Origin: Erythrobacter sanguineus
GTDB lineage: Bacteria; Pseudomonadota; Alphaproteobacteria; Sphingomonadales; Sphingomonadaceae
Length of the DNA stretch: 64,000 nt
Direction of reading: 5' to 3'
Assembly: GCF_900143235.1 (NCBI RefSeq)
Contig: NZ_FRDF01000006.1
Coordinates: 1-64,000 of the forward strand
The number at the start of each line of letters is the position of its first letter. The stretch's first letter is position 1. The position numbers and the translations under genes are program-made. This document shows positions 1-8,523 of this stretch, piece after piece. The notes below the pieces were generated by a model. The model did no database searches and was not told the DNA's origin. It saw only the letters and a list, made by a program, of their open reading frames with translations.

Positions 1-192
1 CAAGCTCTGGGCGATGCCTTCCTTCCGGCACAGCTCGGCGATGCTGTCCTCGCCGCGCAGCCCGTCGAGCACGATGCGGATCTTGTCCTCAGCCGAGAAA
101 TGGCGACGGGTTGCACGCCGGATGTCCTTCACCACCCGCTCGGCAGGGGCCTTCTTGGGGGGCGATTTCTTCAAGGAGGGTTGGGTCTTCAT
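1..192 (-). CDS. IS3-family transposase OrfA, N-terminal part
   Basis: Sixty-four residues are visible, from the ATG at 190-192 to the window edge. The N-terminus is lysine/proline rich, followed by the start of an HTH_Tnp_1-type domain (FSAEDKIRIVLDGLRGE, then a SIAELCRKEGIAQ helix-turn-helix). OrfA proteins of IS3 elements bind the terminal repeats and are made as an OrfAB fusion by frameshifting for transposition. The C-terminus and orfB are off the window, so intactness is unknown. The family call is from memory of the conserved HTH pattern. Confidence 0.75.
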   Translation of the reverse strand, partial: MKTQPSLKKSPPKKAPAERVVKDIRRATRRHFSAEDKIRIVLDGLRGEDSIAELCRKEGIAQSL

Positions 193-277
193 CTTCGTTC
201 CTTCGTCACTACGACGAAGCCCCAACCCTCCTTAAATCACAACCTCAAATCTGTGCCATTGGTGCTGACGGGGGACA
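1..277 (-). mobile_element. IS3-family insertion sequence, truncated by the window edge
   Basis: The right-hand end of an insertion sequence enters the window here. It contains the start of an IS3-type OrfA on the minus strand and its upstream non-coding end. The outer end appears to be near 277, where the minus strand begins TGTCCCCCGTCAG, the TG-initial form usual for IS3 termini. The other end lies outside the window, so target duplication cannot be checked. A decayed orfB that seems to come from a related element lies at 41649-41855. Confidence 0.7.
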
Positions 278-831
278 CTGGGCGAGTAGCTGGCGAAGCG
301 GCGTTTGCATTGAATGACCCCCAAAGCTGGATGACCGATTGCTAACCGCACCCGGACACCACGCCAATTTATTTTCCTAAATCATATGGGAAATTCGGTG
401 TTTTTGCACCGGGGATGCACTGAAAGCAGTGATCAGCGGCTTTTCTATTTCAGCCTACTTTAGCCGCTCCTTCGCGCGCGCCCGCGCGCGGGCGGAAACC
501 TGTGTTAGCGTTTCAACGCGGGATTTCGACCGGTGTCCATGATGATCGGCTTAGCCTTTTGACCACCCCCCTGCACCTCATGAGAACTTGACAGCACTCT
601 ATTGATCGGACTTTTGTCGTCCGCTTTCGGGCACTGCGCTTCGAAGCGTGAATGACCGATGTTGGGTGGTTTGCCGCCTGACCGCTTTCGGGTGACAGAA
701 CGCGATAGCTGCCGTTGATCGCAGCCAAGTAATGCGTCGCCTCTCGACCCAGACCCAGCCATTCACAATGGTCAAATTGAACGTCTGGTTCCGCCCGAAG
801 CCGCCATACTGCTTTCGGGTAGGTGACGACA
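278..831. other. Non-coding stretch with short repeats
   Basis: No convincing gene lies between the IS end and the META lipoprotein. The octamer CTTTCGGG occurs three times on the plus strand (624-631, 685-692, 812-819), each in a slightly different context. A run of alternating C and G lies around 471-494. The small ORFs here overlap one another on both strands and lack ribosome sites. Confidence 0.5.
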
Positions 832-1305
832 TCATTGCTGCGGCGCGACAGGCTCCCACACGAGAATTCCGCCGTTCGCCGCCAGCGCCATGTGCATCCG
901 TCCGTCTTCGATGATAAAGGCGCGCACATCGCCGAGTTGGCCTGCCAGAGCCTCACCGATCGACGGCGGCGGACAAAGTGCCCTCGTCACCGCCAGCGGA
1001 CCGATTTCGAGCGAGCCGCCGCTGGGTTCGACAATCTCGTTGCGCCAGGGGCCCACCCCTCGGTTGCAATCGAGACGGGCTGCAATTGTGCCATCGGCGT
1101 TAAATGTCAGCGTATACTTTTCAGCATTGTCTGGGCGGATCGAGCCCAAGGCATCATCCATCGACTTGACTTCAACCAGCCGCCAAACTGTCCCACTCAG
1201 GCCCAAAAACGATGCCTCGCTAGGTTCAGGAGCGTTTGCCGAATGTTGACACGCAGCGAGTGTGCAGGCCAACGAAATGGCGCTTCCCCATAGGAAAATC
1301 TTCAT
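832..1305 (-). CDS. META-domain lipoprotein (HslJ-like)
   Basis: A 157-residue protein if started at the ATG at 1303-1305. This start places a lipoprotein signal at the very N-terminus: a hydrophobic segment ending in the lipobox LAAC, with Cys at about residue 19. A longer frame runs to 1416 but would bury the signal, so I reject it. The mature part has the META/DUF306 pattern: a G-x-x-W-x-L-V opening, then an N-A-D-G-T block and R-L-D-C-N-R-G. HslJ-type proteins sit in the outer membrane or periplasm and their biochemical role is poorly defined. It is the distal gene of a block of five exported proteins read leftward. Confidence 0.7.
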   Translation of the reverse strand: MKIFLWGSAISLACTLAACQHSANAPEPSEASFLGLSGTVWRLVEVKSMDDALGSIRPDNAEKYTLTFNADGTIAARLDCNRGVGPWRNEIVEPSGGSLEIGPLAVTRALCPPPSIGEALAGQLGDVRAFIIEDGRMHMALAANGGILVWEPVAPQQ

Positions 1306-1342
1306 CCCAATAGCCCCTATGCTTCTCACGCCTCCCGTTTCT

Positions 1343-2080
1343 CTAGCCGCCGAAGATGAAGGCGTCTGGAATTTCATAGACCTCGTAAGTGCCGATGGTG
1401 ACAATGTTTGTGTCACCCCTGCGCGTGACGCTCATCATGTTGTCGCTGTCGCTCGACACCGCGCGCCCGTCGCGGAAGAAGATCGAGCGCTCGCCCCCGT
1501 CGGGGGTGTCGATGTGGACCGTGGCCGAGGCATTGCGGCGCACGACACCGGCCACGCACGACGACATCGATGCGCCGGCTGAGGCGCGGCAGCGGATCGT
1601 CGCGGTGGCGTGATAGGGCGTGCCGCTGACCAGCGCATCGGCGGGGTGGTGGCTCGGTGCCGAGCCGCTCGCCGCTGCTCCCGTGACCGAAACCGTGAGC
1701 CGGTAAGAAGCCGTTTCGCCGCGGCGGGCGGTCGCGCGCATCTGGTAGACGCGGATCGTGTAGGTTCCGCTTTTCGCTGTTGTGCCGCTGTAAAGTTGGC
1801 CGTCGCTTGAGCCTCTGAAGATCGCCACATCGGCCGATCCCGGCTCCGCCACGTTGAAATAGGGCGACCCCTTGGTCGGCTGGAGGGTGATGTCCATGCG
1901 CTGGCCAGCCCGCACCGAAATGCGGTAATCGATATACTGGTCACCCTTGATCGAACCAGAGACGGTCGAACCGGTCGTCCCGCGCGCGAACTGGATGTTC
2001 TTGGCCTCCTGTGCGTAGACGGGCGCAACTGCGAGCGGGGCCATCATGGCGACGACAATCGGTAACAATGCGATTTTCAT
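1343..2080 (-). CDS. Secreted protein: beta-sandwich (PPC-like) domain plus C-x10-C domain
   Basis: 245 residues with a Sec signal peptide (cleavage after VYA, about residue 23) and a good AGGAG site before the ATG. Residues about 28-135 resemble bacterial pre-peptidase C-terminal (PPC) domains: I-K-G-D-Q-Y-I-D-Y, then alternating strands ending in Y-R-L-T-V-S-V. Residues about 156-245 form a second domain with two cysteines, C164 and C175. The same pattern, including the C-x10-C spacing, recurs in the next protein upstream (2141-2614). Probably periplasmic or secreted. No enzymatic motif is visible. Confidence 0.7.
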   Translation of the reverse strand: MKIALLPIVVAMMAPLAVAPVYAQEAKNIQFARGTTGSTVSGSIKGDQYIDYRISVRAGQRMDITLQPTKGSPYFNVAEPGSADVAIFRGSSDGQLYSGTTAKSGTYTIRVYQMRATARRGETASYRLTVSVTGAAASGSAPSHHPADALVSGTPYHATATIRCRASAGASMSSCVAGVVRRNASATVHIDTPDGGERSIFFRDGRAVSSDSDNMMSVTRRGDTNIVTIGTYEVYEIPDAFIFGG

Positions 2081-2140
2081 GCTGCTTCTCCTGGCTGATG
2101 CAGGTTGCGGTCGGCGCCCTGCTGGCGTGCTATTGATTGA

Positions 2141-2614
2141 TCACCCGCCGACGATAAGGCTGTCGAAGATGACGTAGGTTTCCGGGCCGAACGTGATCGT
2201 CACCTCGTCGCCCTCGCGGGTGGAGGTGAAGTCCCATGCGGCCGAGCCGTCAGCCTCCGCACTGTCCGCGCCATAGGGATCGGTGCCCTTGAAATAGAGC
2301 GCGCGCTTGCGTCCGTCGGGCTTGAACACCTCGACCAGCGCCTCGTCGCCGGCATCCCCCCAATTGCGCTTGACCCCGGCGTTGCATTTCTGGGTCGGAG
2401 CAGCGCCGTCAAAGCCGCAGTCGAGGATCGTGGTCGCGGTGTATTCGTCGCCCGGTTCGATCGGTTCGGGAATGTCGGGCGGCGGTGGCGGACCATTTTC
2501 GGCGATTGTCGACCTATCGCTTGCAGCAGGGGCGGCGCTGTCCGACGCGCCCCCGCAACCGGCGAGGCTGCTTGCCAGCAGTGCGACAAAGAGAATGTTC
2601 TTGCAGTTTACCAT
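2141..2614 (-). CDS. Lipoprotein with C-x10-C domain
   Basis: 157 residues from the ATG at 2612-2614, preceded by GAGGAAAACGCG. The N-terminus is a lipoprotein signal with lipobox LAGC (Cys20), followed by an Ala/Ser- and Pro-rich linker. Residues about 58-157 match the C-terminal domain of the neighbouring protein at 1343-2080: Y-x-A-T-x-x-x-x-C, C-x10-C (C66, C77), A-G-V-x-R, P-D-G-x-x-R, R-E-G-D, G-x-E-x-Y-x-I, ending in a terminal I-x-G-G. A frame extending to 3025 overlaps the next gene and is rejected. The function is not recognised. Confidence 0.7.
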   Translation of the reverse strand: MVNCKNILFVALLASSLAGCGGASDSAAPAASDRSTIAENGPPPPPDIPEPIEPGDEYTATTILDCGFDGAAPTQKCNAGVKRNWGDAGDEALVEVFKPDGRKRALYFKGTDPYGADSAEADGSAAWDFTSTREGDEVTITFGPETYVIFDSLIVGG

Positions 2615-2649
2615 CTCGCGTTTTCCTCGTTGGTCAGGTCGATACACTG

Positions 2650-3258
2650 CTACAACCCGCCCTCGCTGCCGGTATACATCACCTCGGCGATGGTGCCGTC
2701 GCGATAGGCTAGGCAGCGCCAGGGGGCATCGGCGTCGCGGATGTTGACGAAGATCTCGGTCGCGGCTTCGGACTCCTCTATGCGGTTGGTGCCGATCACC
2801 GCCAGCCCTTCGGCGCGCAGACGCTTGAGGCACCGTTGCTCGAGGCCGTCGGGGCCGCGCACTGCCAAATCGCCCAACTTGGCCGGCGCATCTGCCGGGG
2901 GCGGCGGGCGGTTCTCGTTCATGCCGGCATTGGCATCGCCCATCGCGATGCTGACCAGCCGCACGCCATCGACATTGCCGACGAGGGAGCCGCCCAGCGC
3001 CTTGGCCGATGCCTCGTCGGGGCATCCGACCAGCACCGCGCTGTCATCGAGATAGTTCGACGTCGCTGCGCTTTCGCCGAGCCGGCGGCAAGGGTCACCC
3101 GCTGCGGGATAGCCATCGCCGAACGGGGCGAGGCTCTCGGGAATGGCGGCACCCGCAGTGTCGGCTGCGGCTTCGCCCGTGGCATCCGCAGCGTCGTTCG
3201 CACCGCCGCAGGCCGACAGCGCCAGCATGGCAGCGCCCATCATCACACGCATGGTCAT
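2650..3258 (-). CDS. Hypothetical lipoprotein
   Basis: 202 residues with a lipoprotein signal (lipobox LSAC, Cys at about residue 17) and an Ala/Asp-rich linker. The mature part has four further cysteines (in DPCRRLG, VGCPDE, QRCLKR and WRCLAY), consistent with disulfides in the envelope. A second ATG two codons in could equally be the start. It sits between the C-x10-C lipoprotein and the glycine-zipper protein, all leftward with short gaps, so the block is probably co-transcribed. I do not recognise the family. Confidence 0.6.
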   Translation of the reverse strand: MTMRVMMGAAMLALSACGGANDAADATGEAAADTAGAAIPESLAPFGDGYPAAGDPCRRLGESAATSNYLDDSAVLVGCPDEASAKALGGSLVGNVDGVRLVSIAMGDANAGMNENRPPPPADAPAKLGDLAVRGPDGLEQRCLKRLRAEGLAVIGTNRIEESEAATEIFVNIRDADAPWRCLAYRDGTIAEVMYTGSEGGL

Positions 3259-3379
3259 CTTCTTACTACCCTCAAACAGTTCGGATCAGCAAAGGCAGAG
3301 CCAGCGCCGCACCCGTTGGGTGTGCCTCGTCAAGGCGCAGCGCCGACCCTGCATGGGCCGGGTCAGCAGACCCGGCCGA

Positions 3380-4165
3380 TCAGCGGCACTTGGGGTGCGT
3401 CCCGATGTCGCGGATGTCGTAAAATTTGCCGTCGGCGATGGTCACCTGCACACACTGGCGGGTGTCGCGCTTCCACTGGATCGAATAGCGCGCGTTGCCA
3501 CTGGTGAAGTTGTCGACCTGCTTGAAGCCGCGGCTTTCCAGATCGCTCATGCCGCCGGCCGCACGCGCACCCTGCAGGTCATCGATCCGCGCGACCTGGG
3601 CATAGCCCCCGCGCCGGTGGTGGTGGCTGAGGTTCGCCTCGCGCTCGTCCACGCCCTTCTCGTAGCCGTGCGAATAGGCATCCGAGCGGCTGTAGTTGTG
3701 ATAGGTCGCCCCATGCAGCCCGTCAGCATAGCCGCGGTCGAACTCGGCGGTCTGTTCGCGGTTATAGTCGCGCCCGTCCTTGTGGTGCGACTTGCCGCCG
3801 AGCAGCGCGCCGAGGATCGCCGCCCCCGCGACGACGCCGACGGCTGCTGCGGCTCCATCGCCCTTGTGATGGCCGCAGTCCTGGTCGGTCGCGTCGTTGA
3901 TGCTCATGACCTGGCCCGAATAGGATTCGACCACGATGCAATTGTCGTCCCCGCCGTTCCACCAGTAACTGTTGACGTAGCCGCTTGAGCTGCGGTGGCT
4001 GGAAATGCTCTTGAACCCGCGGTTCCTGAGTTCCCGGTCGGCACTGGCGGCGTCCTTTCCGTTGATCCAGGTCAGGTTGCTTGCCTTCTCGGCCAGCACC
4101 GGCGTCGCAATAAGCACACTGCAAACGCCTAACGCGAGGATACGGCTGGAAAATCGATCAATCAT
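3380..4165 (-). CDS. Exported protein with internal repeat and glycine zipper
   Basis: 261 residues with a Sec signal peptide ending near residue 25 (VLA). Two similar segments, about residues 30-97 and 192-260, each contain L-x-x-R-G-F-K, an aromatic Y-x-x-W strand, a single C followed by V, a G-x-x-x-x-I turn and a final Cys. They are separated by a glycine zipper (about 104-124, GVVAGAAILGALLGG) and a His/Tyr/Asp-rich spacer. The layout suggests a duplicated small periplasmic domain with an outer-membrane-associated zipper. It is the first gene of the leftward exported-protein block. The function is unknown. Confidence 0.65.
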   Translation of the reverse strand: MIDRFSSRILALGVCSVLIATPVLAEKASNLTWINGKDAASADRELRNRGFKSISSHRSSSGYVNSYWWNGGDDNCIVVESYSGQVMSINDATDQDCGHHKGDGAAAAVGVVAGAAILGALLGGKSHHKDGRDYNREQTAEFDRGYADGLHGATYHNYSRSDAYSHGYEKGVDEREANLSHHHRRGGYAQVARIDDLQGARAAGGMSDLESRGFKQVDNFTSGNARYSIQWKRDTRQCVQVTIADGKFYDIRDIGTHPKCR

Positions 4166-4396
4166 TGTCTGCTCCCGTCTGCCCGCCCTCCCCGGGACAG
4201 GCGATCCATCGACAGGGCGGCTCTGCGACCGCTCCTGCCCCCTGTGTCAGGCATCCGCAGTCAAACGGATGTGACATGGTAAGACTACTGATTCCCGCAT
4301 TGATATGAAATCGGCACCTCCTGCCAAAAGCTTGACAATTTCTGCCATGGCCGGGAAGAATGTCTCTTGGCGGATTGGGGTGCGAAAGGGCAGCCG

Positions 4397-5476
4397 ATGA
4401 ACCAGCAGACGGCGTTGGAGTTTGATGCGTCGATCGCGGCGCTGGCGCATCGCAACCCGGGGCTAGCCTTCGGCAGCGTGCCCAGCGGCTTCACGTCTTT
4501 TTTCGGCGAGAGCCTCGGCTGGCCGGAGTGGCTGCTGGAAGGCACCGATTACGCGGGGTTGCGTCACGTTCCGCGCCAGCTACCGTTGGTCGAAGGCCTG
4601 AAGCCAATGGCAAGCTTGCTGACCCGTATCGGTGAAGCAGAGCTGGCGAGAATGATGCTGGAGTGGCCGCGCTTCCCGCTCGAGGCGGAAGTTCTGGCCG
4701 CACCCGATCTCGAAGCAGCATTGCGCGCACTCGTTACCCGGGTCGACGGGAAGAACCCCACGGTCAGCATCACGATGGCCGATGAGAACGGCAGGCTGGT
4801 GATTGCAATCTGCGTCCATCCCGATCTCGGCCCCTTTCGCGCCCTCTATGAGCAGATCAGTCTCATCTGGATATTCCTCGTGATCCGCTCGTTTCTGGGG
4901 ATGAGCAGCGACGGACGTAACCTCCTGGGGCGGGTCGCGATCGGCCGGTTCCATTCCGATACCGCAGTCGATGCGCTCCTGCACTGCCGCACGATCAAGC
5001 CGGAAGATGCCGCGATGTTGATTGTCCCGTCAGAAGCGCTGCGTTGCGTCGGACCGGACTTCAAGCCTGAGCTTTGGCAGGCGACCCAAGCCGCGCTGGA
5101 GGCCGCGACACGCAAGGACACGCAAGGATCGAATGTCGGCGAGACCATTGCCGGGTCGGTCAACGGGTCGCTTCGGGATTATGGACGGGTGCCGACGTTT
5201 GATCAGATAGCACAGTCCATCGGTCGTTCTCAAAGAACGCTCGCCCGCAATCTGGCTGAGGCCGGCACAAGCTATCGAGAGATCGTCGATACGGTGCGCA
5301 TGAAGATGGCCAGGGAGATGCTCTCTAATGGCGATGTCAGTGTCCGCGAGATCAGTGCGAAGCTCGGTTATTCCGACGACACAGCTTTCGTTCGCGCGTT
5401 TCGCCGACATTTCGGCCTTTCTCCCACCAATTGGCTAAGGCAAGCCCCAACGCAATCGAGAGCACGCCGAAGCTGA
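4397..5476 (+). CDS. AraC-family transcriptional regulator
   Basis: 359 residues from the ATG at 4397, which has GAAAGGG seven to thirteen bases upstream. A longer frame from 4367 lacks such a site. The N-terminal about 200 residues resemble the arabinose-binding-like domain of OruR/ArgR-type AraC proteins (aromatic-rich, F-G-E-S-x-x-W). The C-terminal about 90 residues contain two helix-turn-helix units (I-G-R-S-Q-R-T-L-A-R-N-L and S-A-K-L-G-Y-S-D-D-T-A-F-V-R-A-F-R-R) and the usual S-P-x-x-x-R ending as S-P-T-N-W-L-R. It is monocistronic and faces the IS1182-type element, so its target cannot be inferred from context. Confidence 0.85.
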   Translation: MNQQTALEFDASIAALAHRNPGLAFGSVPSGFTSFFGESLGWPEWLLEGTDYAGLRHVPRQLPLVEGLKPMASLLTRIGEAELARMMLEWPRFPLEAEVLAAPDLEAALRALVTRVDGKNPTVSITMADENGRLVIAICVHPDLGPFRALYEQISLIWIFLVIRSFLGMSSDGRNLLGRVAIGRFHSDTAVDALLHCRTIKPEDAAMLIVPSEALRCVGPDFKPELWQATQAALEAATRKDTQGSNVGETIAGSVNGSLRDYGRVPTFDQIAQSIGRSQRTLARNLAEAGTSYREIVDTVRMKMAREMLSNGDVSVREISAKLGYSDDTAFVRAFRRHFGLSPTNWLRQAPTQSRARRS

Positions 5477-5850
5477 AGGCGCCTCTGTCAAACTTCAGAA
5501 ATACTCTTCCGAGCGTGAATTCACACCCATTATTGCGGTTGGTGCAATTGCTTCAGGATGATTGGCAGTCCCCATCCAGCTCGAGTGAGAAATGCCGTAT
5601 GGCGACAATCTGAAAGTCGAAATGCAGCTTTAGCCCTTTTGCGGACCCGAGCTGCACTTAAACAAGCGGCCCAGCTGATATCGCTATGCCGAGCCGGTCG
5701 AATACATGTCGGTTGTCTGCTTCTAGGGAAAAGCGCCGCTAGGCACATCGTAGGGGAACGACGGCTAAGTCTCAATTTGAGCTGTTCCGAGCCCCATGAA
5801 CATTTGGCCGCTTCCAGGAAGTCGCAGGTCGCAACCGAACGTCTGACATT
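5477..5850. other. Intergenic DNA left of the IS insertion
   Basis: No gene is supported. An open frame on the minus strand (5530-6063) runs from inside the IS across its end and is therefore not real. Joined across the insertion, the flanks read continuously as CATTGGGTCGATTGCCG, showing what the locus looked like before the IS arrived. Confidence 0.45.
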
Positions 5851-5855
5851 GGGTC

Positions 5856-7373
5856 GATTCTGTTGAAAAACTCCCCCTTGCAATGCTGGTAAAGTATTGA
5901 TTCTATGTCTCTGCAGCATGGCGGAGACGATCGGATGATGGGTGAGCGGACCGTGGCGCAGGAGGCGCTGTTCTATAGCTTCAACCTGGAGCGGCATGTT
6001 CCGGCAGATCACCTGCTGCGCTCGATTGACCGGTTCGTTGATCTGTCGGGCATTCGTGAACATCTGCGCCCCTTCTACAGCTCGACCGGACGGCCCTCGA
6101 TCGATCCCGAGCTGATGATCCGGATGCTGATCATCGGCTACTGCATGGGTATCCGGTCAGAGCGGCGGCTCATGTAAACCTCGCCTATCGCTGGTTCTGC
6201 CGCCTGGGGCTGGAAGGCGATGTGCCCGACCACTCGACCTTCTCCAAGAACCGGCACGGGCGCTTCCGTGACAGTGATCTGCTGCGCCAGCTGTTCGAGA
6301 CGACCGTGGCGCGTTGCATCACCGAGGGTCTGGTCGGCGGTGAAGGGTTCGCGGTTGATGGCAGCCTCGTGCGCGCCGATGTGAACCGCCAGCATGCTGT
6401 CGATCAGGCGGATGGTCTGCCGGACCCGGCCACCAGCCATGCTGTTCGCGAGTATCTGGCTGTGCTCGACGATGCGGCCTTCGGGGGCGCAACCCCGGTG
6501 CCGCCCAAGCAGTTGGCGGTGGCCGATCCGGCCGCACGCTGGACGGCAGCAAGCCGCGAGCGTGCCTTCTTCGCCTATGCCACCAACTACCTGATCGATC
6601 TCCAGAACGCAGTGATCGTCGATGTCGAGGCAACCACCGCCATCCGTCAGGCCGAGGTGACCGCGCAGCGGCGCATGATCGACCGGACGCAGGAGCGCTT
6701 CGGCCTCTGGCCCGAGCGGCTCGTAGGCGACACCGGATATGGCGATGCCAAGAACCTGTCATGGCTGGTCGAGGAGCGCGGCATCGAGCCGCACATCCCT
6801 GTGTTCGACAAGTCTGCCCGCCGCGATGATACCTTCGAGCGTTCGGCCTTCACCTTCGACCATGAGGATGACAGCTATATCTGCCCCGCCGGCAAGCGGC
6901 TGCGCCAGAGGCAGAAGGTCTATCGCGAGGATCGGCCGTTCGTCGATGAGAACGGCATGCTGCGCTACCGCGCCAGCAAGCTCGACTGTGACGCCTGCGC
7001 CCTCAAGCAGCGCTGTTGCCCGACCCAACCAGCACGCAAGATCCTGCGCTCAGTCCACGAGGGCGCCCGTGATCTGGCCCGTGATATCGCCACAACCGAC
7101 GCCTATCTGGTCTCGCGCCGCCAGAGAAAGAAGGTCGAGATGTTGTTCGCGCACCTCAAGCGCATCCTGAGGATGGATCGCCTGCGCCTGCGAGGTCCAA
7201 ACGGCGCAAGAGACGAGTTCCTCCTCGCAGCAACTGCCCAAAACCTCCGCAAGATGGCCAAGCTGATCCCAATGCCAGCCACCCCAGCCCCCGCATAAGC
7301 GGGGGCCAAGCCTCGGCGCGGCGATCAGGCTGACGCCAGCGCCGATCTCAGCGCCGGGTTTTTCAACACAATC
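5856..7373 (+). mobile_element. IS1182-type insertion sequence with terminal repeats and 5-bp target duplication
   Basis: The ends are imperfect inverted repeats. The left end is GATTCTGTTGAAAAACTC at 5856 onward; the right end read inward on the minus strand is GATTGTGTTGAAAAACCC from 7373. They are flanked by the direct repeat GGGTC (5851-5855 and 7374-7378), consistent with a 5-bp target duplication. The element is 1518 bp and encodes one transposase that is now frameshifted. Exact ends could differ by a few bases because GATT also occurs in the right flank. Confidence 0.8.
5905..7298 (+). pseudogene. IS1182-family transposase, frameshifted
   Basis: The N-terminal part (5905-6177) has the DUF772-like region ending in R-S-E-R-R-L-M and a stop. 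The reading continues in another frame from about 6177 with N-L-A-Y-R-W-F-C-R-L-G-L-E-G, P-D-H-S-T-F-S-K-N-R, then the DDE segments (F-A-V-D-G-S-L-V, G-D-T-G-Y-G-D-A, E-M-L-F-A-H-L-K). In relatives R-R-L is normally followed by C-E-E-V-H before N-L-A-Y. The gap is consistent with loss of about 13 bases between CTC and ATGTAAAC, which also creates the frameshift. The protein should be inactive unless a full-length copy acts in trans. Confidence 0.8.
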
Positions 7374-7378
7374 GGGTC

Positions 7379-8002
7379 GATTGCCGAAAGGCAGCTTTTG
7401 GCAGAAATCCCGCCTTAGCTGCCATCCCCCCATGCCTAGAATTGCGGATGGTTCATTTTTTCGGCCAAGCCGATGTCCGTTGCAATCGGCACAGACTTTT
7501 GATCACCCCTGCCCGAAAGGGATCATGTCGCGCGTATGTTGCACGGACTAGCGGGAATTGAACGGAAAGTAGCGAAAACCGCCGGAAAAGCGCGCAACAA
7601 GATGCAACACGGCATTTCTGCCCGGTGTCGCCGCAATTTGATAAATTATGATTATATTCAAAGGGGTTGTTGGTAGCGGAGGAGGGACAGGCGGTTTCGA
7701 GCTATATCACTGAAGACAAGCGATATTTTATCCACGCTCTAAAAAATACCCCCATCGATACCCCCGCCCGGCATAGATTTCAAGTTATCCACAGGGCATT
7801 GAGCACCCTCCCCCATGGTGGCCGATACTACACTCGATCAATGTCGGCTTCGCGCCTTCATTACAGACGCAAGCGTCCAACTTCTTGGTTCCTCGAAGCG
7901 GACATTCTCCTTGGCCATTCCGACCATGGGGAATGAAAATGACATACTTAAAATTCGACCCGGAAACGCAAAGCGACCTACCTTGAAACTTCGGCGTTAA
8001 GA
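7379..8002. other. Non-coding stretch right of the IS
   Basis: No gene with a credible ribosome site is seen. The DNA from about 7600 to 7780 is more A+T-rich than its surroundings. It contains a tRNA-3'-end-like sequence at 7671-7688, listed separately. The remainder leads into the recombinase remnant at 8003. Confidence 0.4.
7671..7688 (-). other. tRNA 3'-end-like sequence, possible integration site
   Basis: The minus strand reads GTCCCTCCTCCGCTACCA, which looks like the 3' half of an acceptor stem with an encoded CCA. No complete tRNA precedes it. Such orphan 3' ends are left as attachment-site halves when integrative elements insert into tRNA genes. The recombinase remnant about 300 bp away fits this reading. 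Based only on resemblance. Confidence 0.35.
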
Positions 8003-8350
8003 TTGGCCCGAAGCGACCGTTCAATCAGAAACAAAAATTGGGCCATTCGTTTCTTTCTGGATCGCGGGCAGTGCGTTTGGAATCGAGCATTGTTTGATTT
8101 AGCGATCGAGGGTAAGTTGAGAGGCTGCGACCTCGTCGAACTAAAGATCGGTGTTTTGGTGAGCGGACCGGACATCAAAAAACAAGCGGCAATCACTCAA
8201 ATGAAGAAGGGTCGCCCGGTTCAATTTGAGATCGCAAAGGATGCGCGGGACATTCCCCTGATCATGCTGGCAAACTCAGCCGGTGAAACCAGCCTACCGG
8301 ATCTGAGCAAGGCGGAAAACTCCAGACTCGCGTGGTCCAAGGTTGCGTAG
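8003..8350 (+). pseudogene. Remnant of a short tyrosine-type recombinase/integrase
   Basis: A 115-residue frame starting at TTG. Its middle resembles the N-terminal part of the short tyrosine recombinases found in alpha- and betaproteobacteria: I-R-N-K, W-A-I-R-F-F-L-D, A-L-F-D-L-A-I-E-G-K-L-R-G-C-D-L-V, then Q-M-K-K-G-R-P-V-Q-F-E-I. After that motif the resemblance stops. The catalytic C-terminal part (R-H-x-x-R and Tyr) is absent, and no ribosome site is seen. I therefore read it as a decayed fragment. It lies between the tRNA-like stretch and the catabolic genes. Confidence 0.55.
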
Positions 8351-8523
8351 TAGTGCATGGTTGGCATTGGCTGGGCCAGTTTCTACAGATGAAAGCGCGC
8401 CTATTAGCAAGATGGTATTGGTGACATCTTGCAGGGTCGATCATGCCCAATCAGCCTTTTTGTCAGCTATCTAGACTGCCCCGCCCGCGACCGACGTTCA
8501 AAACCCAACCGCAGCGCTCAGCG

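Noticed and set aside
471-494. Alternating C/G run that could form a Z-DNA or cruciform structure
   Set aside because: Short, imperfect and common by chance in high-G+C intergenic DNA; no associated gene signals.
5543-5559. GTGCAA followed by TTGCTT, similar to the catabolic operator half-site
   Set aside because: Only one half-site, no promoter boxes and no gene start nearby.
5530-6063. 177-residue minus-strand frame across the IS left end
   Set aside because: It starts inside the IS1182-type transposase gene and crosses the terminal repeat; no start signal and no recognisable motif.
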